Assembly: GCA_964017965.1 (NCBI GenBank)
Contig: CAXHNV010000002.1
Coordinates: forward strand, 268,960-332,959
Reading direction: 5' to 3'
DNA length: 64,000 nucleotides
DNA from: UBA2883 sp964017965
GTDB taxonomy: Bacteria; Cyanobacteriota; Vampirovibrionia; Gastranaerophilales; Gastranaerophilaceae
The position numbers and the translations under genes were made by a program. This document shows, one piece after another, positions 1 through 7,632 of this stretch. The notes under the pieces are model-generated. The model ran no database searches, was not told the DNA's origin, and saw only the letters and a program-made list of their open reading frames with translations. How positions within the stretch are numbered: the first letter of the stretch is position 1; every line of letters begins with the position of its first letter.

Positions 1-850
1 CTATAAGGTTGATTATATTGGTGTTAATTCAAACGGTGAACTTGATATTGAAGAATTAAAATCAAAGATTACACCTGAAACAGCTCTTGTTTCTGTAATG
101 TGGGCGAATAATGAAACAGGCGTTATATTCCCTGTTGAAGAGATTGGTGAGATTATTAAATCAAAGAATCCAGAGACATTGTTCTTCGTGGATGCGGTTC
201 AAGCTGCAGGGAAATTTGATATGAACGTTAAAGATACTCAGATAGATATGTTGGGTATTTCAGGACATAAATTCCATGCTCCAAAAGGGGTTGGTGCATT
301 ATATGTTAAATCAAGTGTTGTTTTACCGCCATTGATTAACGGCGGACATCAGGAACGCGGCTATAGAGCAGGTACTGAGAATGTCCCTTATATTGTTGGT
401 ATGGGAAAAGCAGCTGAACTTGCATTGGACAGTTTGAAATACGAACTAACAGAAGTGAAACGTCTAAGAGACAAGCTTGAAACCGGTATTTTAAAGAATA
501 TATTTAATGCAAGATTAAACACTTCTATATCAAACCGTGTTCCAAACACTACTAATATTGGTTTTGAATACGTAGAAGGTGAATTGATTCTTTTACACCT
601 CAGTGATATCGGTATTTGTGCAAGTTCGGGAAGTGCTTGTACATCTGGTTCACTGGAGCCAAGTCATGTGCTTAGAGCAATGGGAACTCCGTTTACTTCT
701 TTACACGGAAGTATCAGATTCAGCTTAAGCCGTTATACAACAGAAAAAGAAATTGATTTTGTACTGGATAATATAACAAAGGTTATTAACGACATTGTCG
801 CTATATCACCTTATCAGGAAGAATTAGAACATTTAAGATTATCAAGATAA
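1..850 (+). CDS. nifS: Cysteine desulfurase (NifS/IscS family), 5' end missing
   Basis: PLP enzyme that removes sulfur from cysteine for Fe-S cluster and thio-cofactor assembly. The frame is open from base 2, so the gene starts upstream of the window; the first internal ATG (98) lies inside the conserved MWANNETG segment and is not the start. Visible are the PLP-lysine motif SGHKFHAPKG and the catalytic-cysteine loop SSGSACTSGSLEPSHVL, whose long form is typical of group I NifS/IscS enzymes. About 282 of the usual ~390-400 residues are present and the C-terminus is intact. NifS versus IscS cannot be decided without the N-terminus and neighbours. The next gene follows after 18 bases on the same strand. 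Confidence 0.93.
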   Translation, partial: YKVDYIGVNSNGELDIEELKSKITPETALVSVMWANNETGVIFPVEEIGEIIKSKNPETLFFVDAVQAAGKFDMNVKDTQIDMLGISGHKFHAPKGVGALYVKSSVVLPPLINGGHQERGYRAGTENVPYIVGMGKAAELALDSLKYELTEVKRLRDKLETGILKNIFNARLNTSISNRVPNTTNIGFEYVEGELILLHLSDIGICASSGSACTSGSLEPSHVLRAMGTPFTSLHGSIRFSLSRYTTEKEIDFVLDNITKVINDIVAISPYQEELEHLRLSR

Positions 851-868
851 TTAAGTTGGGGGATTATT

Positions 869-1072
869 ATGTTTCAGGTTTATACGCAAAAAGGAAACGA
901 AGAATTAACAAAAACATTAGTCGGGGAATTCAAAGATTATGACGAAGCTATGGATAAAGCAGAAGCTGTAATCGAAGGTAAACCGGATTTGAAATATATT
1001 GTAGAAGAAACTAATGGTTGTTTTAATAGTTACGGCGATTTAGTTGCTACGGTTATTGCAGAAAGTGATTAA
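869..1072 (+). CDS. Small acidic protein of unknown function (67 aa)
   Basis: I do not recognise this gene. It encodes a short soluble protein, acidic and rich in Glu, Asp and Lys, with no signal peptide or membrane segment. A purine-rich ribosome site (GGGGGA) stands a few bases before the ATG. It follows the cysteine desulfurase by 18 bases and is followed at once by a strong hairpin terminator, so it is probably the last gene of that operon. Whether it is functionally linked to sulfur transfer cannot be read from the sequence; it has a single cysteine (in NGCFNS). Confidence 0.7.
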   Translation: MFQVYTQKGNEELTKTLVGEFKDYDEAMDKAEAVIEGKPDLKYIVEETNGCFNSYGDLVATVIAESD

Positions 1073-1080
1073 TGATAAAA

Positions 1081-1108
1081 GCGGAACTTTTTAAGTTCCG
1101 CTTTTTTT
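1081..1108 (+). terminator. Rho-independent terminator
   Basis: A perfect 9-bp stem (GCGGAACTT / AAGTTCCGC) with a 3-base loop is followed by seven T. An A run before it means it could also act for the convergent small gene on the other strand. Confidence 0.85.
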
Positions 1109-1129
1109 AGTTGGATATTTAGTTCTTTT

Positions 1130-1324
1130 TTATACTCCTTCGCATAGTGAATGCAGATAATCTACCATATCAAATTTACCGTATAAGAATGTCAGCGGTT
1201 GTTTTGCATATTCACCGACCTCTCTTTTGATATCCTTAAACGCTTCTGATTCAAAGTTAAATCCTGTCATCTCAGAATACTCTATCATCATCTCGTCTAC
1301 ATCCACGTTAAAATACTTGTCCAT
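1130..1324 (-). CDS. Small protein of unknown function (64 aa)
   Basis: Not recognised. A soluble acidic protein with many Met, Asp and Glu residues. The longest frame would start 11 codons earlier, but a clear ribosome binding site (GAGGTGA) lies just before the internal ATG of MDKYFNVD, so I chose that start. The gene stands alone between a convergent terminator and the divergent rpiB gene. A single TGTAACAAAA on its strand about 90 bases upstream recalls the repeat element seen before four other orphan genes, but it is not an array here. Confidence 0.6.
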   Translation of the reverse strand: MDKYFNVDVDEMMIEYSEMTGFNFESEAFKDIKREVGEYAKQPLTFLYGKFDMVDYLHSLCEGV

Positions 1325-1397
1325 ACCCTTCACCTCATTATTATCTGTAACCAACAATATATTTAACGGCGTTTTGTGTTAAAAACTTTAACAAAAC

Positions 1398-1425
1398 TTG
1401 AAAAATGTTAAGTTTTTGTTACAAT
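1398..1425 (+). promoter_or_regulatory. Sigma70-type promoter for the rpiB operon
   Basis: TTGAAA, 16-base spacer, TACAAT; predicted start about 25 bases before the rpiB ATG, which has an AAGGA ribosome site. Inferred by eye. Confidence 0.5.
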
Positions 1426-1454
1426 AGAATAAGGTAAAAGATAAGGATATTTTC

Positions 1455-1901
1455 ATGAAAGTTATTATTGGTGCAGATCACGGTGGGTACGATTTAAAAA
1501 TCGCTATTAAAGAGTGTTTAAAATCAAAAGGTGTTGAAGTTGTTGATGTTGGGACAGAATCGCTTGTATCTTGCGATTATCCTGATATTGCAAAGAAACT
1601 TGTAAAAGAAGTTTTAAAAGAGAATGTAAAAGGTATTCTGGTTTGCGGTACGGGTATTGGCATGTCTATTGCGGCAAATAAGTTTGACGGAATCAGAGCT
1701 GCTTTATGTTCTGATACTTTTTCGGCAAGAATGACAAGAGAGCATAATGATTCAAATGTCCTATGTCTTGGTGAAAGAGTGCTAGGTAAAGGTTTGGCGC
1801 TTGATATTGTTAATATTTGGCTAAATACTGAATTCTCAGAAGGTGAACGCCATAAAAACAGAATAGAATTGATTGAAAGAATTGAAAAAGAAAGGGTATA
1901 A
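1455..1901 (+). CDS. rpiB: Ribose 5-phosphate isomerase B
   Basis: Interconverts ribose 5-phosphate and ribulose 5-phosphate in the pentose phosphate pathway; cytosolic. The RpiB/LacAB family is shown by the N-terminal GADHGG motif and the CGTGIGMSIAANK loop; Cys64 in that loop corresponds to the catalytic cysteine of the family, and REHNDSNVLCLG is the conserved segment with the catalytic histidine. At 148 residues it has the usual family length. Its stop codon shares one base with the start of rsfS, so the two are translationally coupled. Promoter and ribosome site lie directly upstream. Confidence 0.95.
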   Translation: MKVIIGADHGGYDLKIAIKECLKSKGVEVVDVGTESLVSCDYPDIAKKLVKEVLKENVKGILVCGTGIGMSIAANKFDGIRAALCSDTFSARMTREHNDSNVLCLGERVLGKGLALDIVNIWLNTEFSEGERHKNRIELIERIEKERV

Positions 1902-2293
1902 TGAGCGAAATTACTTCTTATAAATTGGCATGTGTTATAGCCAGAGTGTTGGATGAAAAGATAGGTAAAGATATCACTATTTTGAATATCAGTAATGTAT
2001 CTTCTTTTGCAGATTATTTTGTATTATGTTCTGCTGACGCTAGTACACAGGTCAAAGCGCTTACAGAAGCTGTTAGGTTAAGGATTAAAGAACTTTTTTC
2101 AAGACAGGCTTCACGTATTGAGAACGATTCTAAGAACAGATGGAATCTTTTGGATTATAACGATGTTGTTGTACATATCTTACACAGAGACGAGCGTGAA
2201 ATGTATGCTATAGAAAAATTCTGGAACCATGCTTATAGTGTTTCAGAAGAAGAGTGGTTGAAAGAATCTGAAGAGTATTCTGAATACAAATAA
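1901..2293 (+). CDS. rsfS: Ribosomal silencing factor RsfS (YbeB/Iojap)
   Basis: Binds ribosomal protein L14 and blocks subunit joining when nutrients are short. The family signature is visible as DITILNISNVSSFADYFVLCSA near residue 23-44 (an aromatic and acidic core) and the later segment NRWNLLDYNDVVVHIL. The length (130 aa) fits the family. In many bacteria rsfS sits beside nadD-yqeK; here those two genes are elsewhere in the window (about 17.4-18.6 kb) and rsfS is coupled to rpiB instead. The start overlaps the rpiB stop by one base. Confidence 0.93.
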   Translation: MSEITSYKLACVIARVLDEKIGKDITILNISNVSSFADYFVLCSADASTQVKALTEAVRLRIKELFSRQASRIENDSKNRWNLLDYNDVVVHILHRDEREMYAIEKFWNHAYSVSEEEWLKESEEYSEYK

Positions 2294-2332
2294 ATCTTTG
2301 CGTAATGTTAAAAAATATGATAGGATAAAACT

Positions 2333-3418
2333 ATGGAAGAGAATCAAGAGTTAAATGATATAAAACTATCTATTCAAAAGGTTGTTCTTGCAATGGCAAG
2401 AGACCCGAAGAATACTGAAAATTACCATGAACTTGCACGTTTTTACGCAATGCAAGAAGATTATGATAAGGTTATTTCTGTTTATGAAACCCTGTTATCA
2501 ATCGATCCTAACGACGAACAGGCTCTTTTGAATATTGGTAGTATCTATTTCTTCCAACAAGAGTACAGAAAGGCTTTGAAATTCTTTGAAAAGTCTATGT
2601 CTGTGAATCCAAGTAATTACCTTGTTTATTACAATCTAGGTAACACTTATGCAGAGATGAAGAACTTTGCAAAAGCTTTACGCTGGTACAATAGAACACT
2701 TGACTTTATCTCAAACGAACCTGAGATTTATAACTCAATTGCGCTTTTATACCACGATTTTGAAGATTATGTTGAAGCTAAAGCTTATTATGAAAAAGCG
2801 TTGTCGCTTGATTCTCAAAACTTGACTGCTTTGGTTGATTTGGGGAATGTTTGTTTCAAATTATTTGATTATGACGGTGCTTTTAAATATTATAGTCAGG
2901 TATTTAGTTTAGAGCCTGATAATCAGACAGTTGCTTTATGTTTGGCAAATACTTTGTCTTTGAAAAAGGATGAAGAAAGAGCTTATCAATATTTTGAAAA
3001 AGCACTGAAACTTGAAGGTGATAGCTTATATAGAGCGTATATTTGTTATGCAATTTCTAAATCGGATTTCGGCAAATATGATGAAGCTATCGAGCTTTAT
3101 AAAAAAGCTATCGAGGTTGATCCTGAGCAGCCTAAGGCTTATATTTTGTTAGGTAATATGTATTCTAACCAAAGAAAATTTGCTGAAGCAGAAGCCCAAT
3201 ATAAAGAAGCTTTAAAGATTACTCAACTTGATCCTGATTTGTATATTTTGATTGCAAATACATATTATATGAATAACGAAATAGAACGTTCTATATATTC
3301 ATATAAGGCAGCTGTGGGATTGAGCCCTGAAAACGATGAGTTTAAACTTGTATATATTCAAGTTGTTGAAGATTTTATAGAAGAGAGCAGAAAAGATGAG
3401 ATCGTCGCAAATTTCTAA
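2333..3418 (+). CDS. Tetratricopeptide repeat protein (361 aa)
   Basis: Built almost wholly of TPR units of 34 residues, at least eight in tandem from about residue 20 to 345, with the usual Trp/Tyr-Gly-Tyr-Ala-Phe-Ala-Pro spacing (for example LVYYNLGNTYAEMKNFAKAL and AYILLGNMYSNQRKFAEAEA). There is no signal peptide, so it is probably a cytosolic or membrane-associated scaffold. No enzymatic domain is seen. It lies 39 bases after rsfS and its last 23 bases overlap the start of the following membrane-protein gene, suggesting that the two products act together. The partner cannot be named. Confidence 0.85.
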   Translation: MEENQELNDIKLSIQKVVLAMARDPKNTENYHELARFYAMQEDYDKVISVYETLLSIDPNDEQALLNIGSIYFFQQEYRKALKFFEKSMSVNPSNYLVYYNLGNTYAEMKNFAKALRWYNRTLDFISNEPEIYNSIALLYHDFEDYVEAKAYYEKALSLDSQNLTALVDLGNVCFKLFDYDGAFKYYSQVFSLEPDNQTVALCLANTLSLKKDEERAYQYFEKALKLEGDSLYRAYICYAISKSDFGKYDEAIELYKKAIEVDPEQPKAYILLGNMYSNQRKFAEAEAQYKEALKITQLDPDLYILIANTYYMNNEIERSIYSYKAAVGLSPENDEFKLVYIQVVEDFIEESRKDEIVANF

Positions 3419-3818
3419 TAATGTATCTTTATTTGAAAAAATTGTTGCATTACTGAACTATATTTCGTTTGGTTTAGTAGGGTTTATATATCTTATTCTG
3501 GTTGCGTTTAGAAAATGCAGACTAACACCTTTCTTGCAGTATCATATATTCTTAACATTCTTTTTAGTTATTTTATTCTGGTTATTGCAGGTTATTATTT
3601 CTTTAATCGTTCAGATTCTTTCATTGATACCGTTTTTGAATGTGTTAGTATTAAAACTCTTATTTTACTTTAATGCTCCTATCTTTTTTAAGCATTATTC
3701 AATTATTTCAGGTTCTATGAAACTGTTATTGATGTATTTGTGTGTAACATCATTTATGGGGATGTATAGTTATGTTCCTTGGGTTTCTAATATTATTAGA
3801 GCTAATATCAGGCGTTAA
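3396..3818 (+). CDS. Four-helix membrane protein, possibly Tic20/DUF4870-like
   Basis: An integral membrane protein of 140 residues with hydrophobic segments near residues 15-38, 50-75, 77-95 and 104-125 and a basic C-terminus. The arrangement of a first helix pair around the segment LTPFLQYHIFLTFFLV (an arginine- and proline-rich turn, then a Q-Y/F-H helix) resembles the cyanobacterial/plastid Tic20 and DUF4870 membrane families. This is by pattern only and could be chance in a small hydrophobic protein. The start lies 23 bases inside the TPR gene, preceded by purine-rich sequence, so the pair is coupled. Confidence 0.55.
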   Translation: MRSSQISNNVSLFEKIVALLNYISFGLVGFIYLILVAFRKCRLTPFLQYHIFLTFFLVILFWLLQVIISLIVQILSLIPFLNVLVLKLLFYFNAPIFFKHYSIISGSMKLLLMYLCVTSFMGMYSYVPWVSNIIRANIRR

Positions 3819-3864
3819 TATCGTATAATTATATGAGATTTTGTTAATTATTTTTAGTTTGATG

Positions 3865-3892
3865 TTGATTTTACCGTAACTATCATTATATA
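3865..3892 (+). promoter_or_regulatory. Possible sigma70-type promoter
   Basis: TTGATT, 16 bases, TATATA, with the next ATG 20 bases downstream behind an AGAGGG ribosome site. Weak match, by eye only. Confidence 0.35.
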
Positions 3893-3911
3893 GATAGTAG
3901 AGGGTAAAATT

Positions 3912-4373
3912 ATGGTAGTTTCTTACACAACAAATTATTCACCGGTCGATCCGTATTCTATGAGAAATAACCAGATGTCAACAAATGCTGACGGTGGTGG
4001 TAACGGTGGTGCATTTTTAAAGATGTTTGAAGAAACTGATTCTGAAGAATCTAAGACAACACGTGACACAGGAGTTGATTATACTCAGGACTCTTTGTAT
4101 TCTGATTATCAAGCCAGTGAAAGTGTTATTAGAGACTATATTGACAACTCTTTGCTATTAAATACCGAACAGGTTGCTTGTACAAATATAGCTCAGCATT
4201 TAGCCCTAAAATCCAACGTCAAAGAAACTTTGCAGTTCTTGAATACTCAGGCTGCAAAAACAATGGTTAATTCAAGAAAAAGAAATTATAACTTTCAGTC
4301 TAAACCGGTTGAGAATGTGCCGGAGAACAATTTCTTTAAGACATCAACTACAAAGAACTTCTTTTTAACATAG
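3912..4373 (+). CDS. Orphan soluble protein (153 aa)
   Basis: Not recognised. The first half is low-complexity and polar (Asn, Ser, Thr, Asp, with a GGGNGG stretch); the second half (about residues 70-130) looks helical. No signal peptide or membrane segment. An AGAGGG ribosome site precedes the ATG and a possible promoter lies just upstream. A weak hairpin with a T run follows. The composition resembles other orphan proteins of this window, but no direct similarity is obvious. Confidence 0.65.
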   Translation: MVVSYTTNYSPVDPYSMRNNQMSTNADGGGNGGAFLKMFEETDSEESKTTRDTGVDYTQDSLYSDYQASESVIRDYIDNSLLLNTEQVACTNIAQHLALKSNVKETLQFLNTQAAKTMVNSRKRNYNFQSKPVENVPENNFFKTSTTKNFFLT

Positions 4374-4395
4374 CTAAATTGGCTTAGCCTGTTTT
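4373..4395 (+). terminator. Possible weak terminator
   Basis: A 5-bp stem (GCTAA / TTAGC) around a 6-base loop, followed by CTGTTTTT. Weak. Confidence 0.3.
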
Positions 4396-4443
4396 TCGCA
4401 TTTTTATTGTAGAACATATAGTAAGATGTGTACAGGTGATTTT

Positions 4444-4731
4444 ATGAAGAAACTTTTTTATTATATTTTATTAATATTTTTGATTGTATTTTTACTGCAG
4501 CTCATTGCTCGCGGGTATAATTACTCCAACTTTAGACAGGAATTTAGACCGACGTATAATGCGTCACCGAAGAACTTTAATAAAGATGAACCGGCTGCTC
4601 GACTAGAATTAAAATATGACAATAGGATTCATGACCAGTTGAGAGAGTTTAGAAACGATACTAACGAAGACACAAAATATAACTCAAGTTGTCAGTTTGG
4701 GGTATGTGTACCGGGAGGTAAACAAAATTAA
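4444..4731 (+). CDS. Small single-pass membrane or exported protein (95 aa)
   Basis: Not recognised. The N-terminus MKKLFYYILLIFLIVFLLQL is a signal peptide or signal anchor; no clear signal peptidase site follows, so an anchored protein facing the periplasm is likely. The rest is polar and charged, with two cysteines near the C-terminus (CQFGVC) that could form a disulfide. The longest frame starts six codons earlier, but AGGTGA five bases before the chosen ATG supports this start. The stop codon forms the first bases of the following hairpin. Confidence 0.7.
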   Translation: MKKLFYYILLIFLIVFLLQLIARGYNYSNFRQEFRPTYNASPKNFNKDEPAARLELKYDNRIHDQLREFRNDTNEDTKYNSSCQFGVCVPGGKQN

Positions 4732-4757
4732 AAAAGAGCGTTTATAACGCTCTTTTT
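4731..4757. terminator. Bidirectional terminator
   Basis: A perfect 12-bp stem (AAAAAGAGCGTT / AACGCTCTTTTT) with a 3-base loop. The A and T runs serve both the upstream plus-strand gene and the convergent serS. Confidence 0.85.
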
Positions 4758-4761
4758 TAAT

Positions 4762-6024
4762 TTATAAAACATCGAATCCTGTATATTTTCTGAGCACTTC
4801 CGGAATGATGACAGAACCGTCTTCTTGTTGGAAGTTTTCAAGGATTGCTGCAAACGTTCTACCTACTGCAAGTCCGGAACCGTTGATTGTATGAACGAAT
4901 CTGACCTTGCCGTCTTTGTCACGATATCTTATGTTTGCTCTGCGTGCTTGATAATCTCCGTAGTTAGAACAGCTTGAGATTTCTTTATAATCGTTATATG
5001 AAGGCAACCAGACCTCTAAATCGAAGCATTTGTTAGCTGAGAAACCAATATCAGAGGTACACAATGCAACTCTTCTATATGGCAATCCTAAGAGCTCTAA
5101 CATCCTTTCTCCGTCAAGAGTAAGTTTTTCGTGTTCTTCAGGGCTTGATTCAGGGGTTGTTAGTTTTACCATTTCAACTTTATTGAACTGGTGAACTCTT
5201 ATAAGACCTCTTGTATCTTTACCTGCAGAACCTGCTTCTCTTCTGAAACAAGGTGTATATGCCGTCATATATTTCGGTAAATCTGATTCAGATAAGATTT
5301 CGTTAGCATAAATATTGGTAACAGGTACTTCTGCTGTTGGAATTAAGTATAAATCTTCATCAACGCATTTGTACATATCTTCCGCAAATTTTGGTAACTG
5401 ACCTGTCCCTGTCATTGTTGCACTGTTTGCCATAAATGGAGGTAAGATTTCTTCGTATCCTTCATTTTCTGTGTGCTGGTCTAAGAAAAAGTTGATAATA
5501 GCTCTTTCTAATCTTGCACCTTTACCTCTGTATAACGTAAATCTTGATTGAGAGAGTTTAACCCCTCTTTCAAAGTCAACGATATTCTTATCTTCACAAA
5601 TATCCCAGTGAGCTTTTGGTTCAAAGTTGAAGCTCGGAACTTCACCTTTACGATAAACTTCAACATTGTAGTCTTCTGTAGGACCAATTGGTGTTGTTTC
5701 ATCAGGAATGTTTGGAATATGAAGTAATAAATCTCTTTGTTTAGCATCAAGTTCTGTTTGCTGCTCTTCAAGAACTTTTATTCTGTCCCCGAGTTCACGT
5801 ACTTCTGCTTGAATAGCTTCTGTATCTTCACCGTTCTTTTTCATTATACCGATTTTTTGAGATTCATTTTTTCTTGTTGCTCTCAATTCATCAGCTTCTG
5901 TTTGAATCTTTCTTCTTTCAATATCAATATCAATAACTGCATCTATTGATAATTCAGGGTTTCTTCTCTTTAGTAATTCGTTAATCTTTTCAGGATTCTC
6001 TCTAATTATTTTAATATCTAACAT
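4762..6024 (-). CDS. serS: Seryl-tRNA synthetase
   Basis: Charges tRNA-Ser. The N-terminal ~110 residues form the helical tRNA-binding arm (starting MLDIKIIRENPEKINELL and rich in charged heptads); the class II catalytic core follows, with motif 2 around TPCFRREAGSAGKDTRGLIR and motif 3 near the C-terminus (NGSGLAVGRTFAAILENFQ). Length 420 residues, as usual. The gene lies alone, 63 bases downstream of the efflux operon on the same strand, and ends at a shared bidirectional terminator. Confidence 0.97.
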   Translation of the reverse strand: MLDIKIIRENPEKINELLKRRNPELSIDAVIDIDIERRKIQTEADELRATRKNESQKIGIMKKNGEDTEAIQAEVRELGDRIKVLEEQQTELDAKQRDLLLHIPNIPDETTPIGPTEDYNVEVYRKGEVPSFNFEPKAHWDICEDKNIVDFERGVKLSQSRFTLYRGKGARLERAIINFFLDQHTENEGYEEILPPFMANSATMTGTGQLPKFAEDMYKCVDEDLYLIPTAEVPVTNIYANEILSESDLPKYMTAYTPCFRREAGSAGKDTRGLIRVHQFNKVEMVKLTTPESSPEEHEKLTLDGERMLELLGLPYRRVALCTSDIGFSANKCFDLEVWLPSYNDYKEISSCSNYGDYQARRANIRYRDKDGKVRFVHTINGSGLAVGRTFAAILENFQQEDGSVIIPEVLRKYTGFDVL

Positions 6025-6087
6025 CTTTTCCTCACTTTTGGCTTTTTAGTTAATTTTAATAAAAAGATAAATAATATTCAATGTTTA

Positions 6088-7632
6088 TTAAACACCTATT
6101 TCTTTTAATATTTTAAAATAGTTTTTACGTTCTTTTTTAGGCTTGTTGTTATTAATCTTTTCAGGTTCTTTTTTCTCTTTTTTTATTATTTCTTTTTGAG
6201 CTTCTTTTTTGATTTGTTTAGGGTCAAGTTTTATTGCAATTTGATTTTCTACAATATTTTTACCGATAGCTTTTTCAAGGTTAGCACGGGCAACATTGTA
6301 TTGATAAAGCGTATTGTAGTAGTTTAATTGAGCGTCTTTGTATTGAACCTGTGCTTCTTTTAGCTCTACAGGGTTCCCTACGCCGGATTTGTATCTGCCG
6401 AAAGAAAGTTCGTAGTTTTCTTTTGCCTGTTTAACGGTAAGAGTTGAAACAGGGATTTTGTTCTTCTTTTCTATCAAATTATAGTATGCGGTTTGGATTT
6501 CGAGATAGATGTCGTTTTGTGTAGCAGTTGCTTTTGCTATTTCTCTATTATAAAGAGTTCTTGCTTCTTTTATTTCATTACGAATCAACATCCCGTTGAT
6601 AGTAGGGAAGTTTAAGTATCCGCCGAAGTTATAACCATAGTTAGATGTAAATGTTCTACCCCCGATTTGATATTGACCTTCAACAGAGATTTGCGGGAAC
6701 CATGATTTCTTTGTTAATTGTAAGTTTTGTCGGGCACTTTCGATTCTAGAGATAGACAATTTGTAATCAGGTCTTGATTCTTTAGCTATTTCAATAGAAT
6801 CTGATAGTGTTATGTTGCAAGGGTTATATCTAAGCTTATCTTTAACGTTATACTGGTTAAAATATGGCGTTCCCATTGTGTTATTCAAAGTTGCCATAGA
6901 TACCATAACAGCGTTTTCTGCTTCTATTAGAGACAGTTTTGCGTTACTGAGGTTAACTTCTGCAATAGTTAAATCAACCTTAGGGCTTGTACCTGCTGTA
7001 TAGAAAGCTTTTGCCTGTTTATAGAACATATCATATCTTATAACCATTTCTTGCGCTACACGCTTTTGTTCATAGGCGTAGAGGACATTGTAATATGCGT
7101 TTTTAACATCGCAAATTACCTGGTTTATTGTACCTGTAAGGGTTATTTTGAATTGCTCATTTTCAAGTTTTCTTATGGTAACCTGATTTTGTGTTACACC
7201 GAAGTCGTACAACATCTGCGATACGGAGATTTGACCCAGTGTATAGTAGTTATAAATCAGGTTTCTTTGGAATACGTCAGACAATTGGAGCTGTCTGATT
7301 CTTGTATAACCCGTTTGCCAAGATAGTTGCGGGAACCAGCTTGACCAGGCTTGTTTGATTCTGTAATCAGAGGCAAAAACATCTTGTATAGCAGCTTGTA
7401 TATCAGGGTTGTTGCCAAGTGCAAATTTAATACAATCGTCAAGCGATACTTCGATATTATTTTGAACGCTTCCTTCAATTAAGACATCACTGCTTACTTT
7501 TGATTTGATGATAGGTTGAACATTGTCACTATCTGGATATTCATCTTTAGAAAAAGACAATCCAAGACTGTCTGCAAAAACCATATTGCAACTTAAGAAA
7601 AATATTAAAAGTATAGAAATAAATTTTCTCAT
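6088..7632 (-). CDS. TolC-family outer membrane efflux protein
   Basis: Outer membrane channel of a tripartite efflux pump. A signal peptide occupies about residues 1-20 (MRKFISILLIFFLSCNMVFA, cut before D21). Two homologous outer-membrane-efflux repeats follow, each with the long helix pairs and short strands of TolC, for example DVKNAYYNVLYAYEQK and YLEIQTAYYNLIEKKNK. The C-terminal tail (about 40 residues) is Lys/Glu rich and low complexity, which is longer than usual. 514 residues in all. It starts on the base after the RND stop codon, so it is the third gene of the operon. Confidence 0.93.
   Translation of the reverse strand: MRKFISILLIFFLSCNMVFADSLGLSFSKDEYPDSDNVQPIIKSKVSSDVLIEGSVQNNIEVSLDDCIKFALGNNPDIQAAIQDVFASDYRIKQAWSSWFPQLSWQTGYTRIRQLQLSDVFQRNLIYNYYTLGQISVSQMLYDFGVTQNQVTIRKLENEQFKITLTGTINQVICDVKNAYYNVLYAYEQKRVAQEMVIRYDMFYKQAKAFYTAGTSPKVDLTIAEVNLSNAKLSLIEAENAVMVSMATLNNTMGTPYFNQYNVKDKLRYNPCNITLSDSIEIAKESRPDYKLSISRIESARQNLQLTKKSWFPQISVEGQYQIGGRTFTSNYGYNFGGYLNFPTINGMLIRNEIKEARTLYNREIAKATATQNDIYLEIQTAYYNLIEKKNKIPVSTLTVKQAKENYELSFGRYKSGVGNPVELKEAQVQYKDAQLNYYNTLYQYNVARANLEKAIGKNIVENQIAIKLDPKQIKKEAQKEIIKKEKKEPEKINNNKPKKERKNYFKILKEIGV

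Noticed and set aside
5508..5949. Open frames on both strands inside serS
   Set aside because: Overlap a well-conserved synthetase completely and have no family features; the same holds for the many shadow frames inside the RND, clpB, hppA and panE genes.
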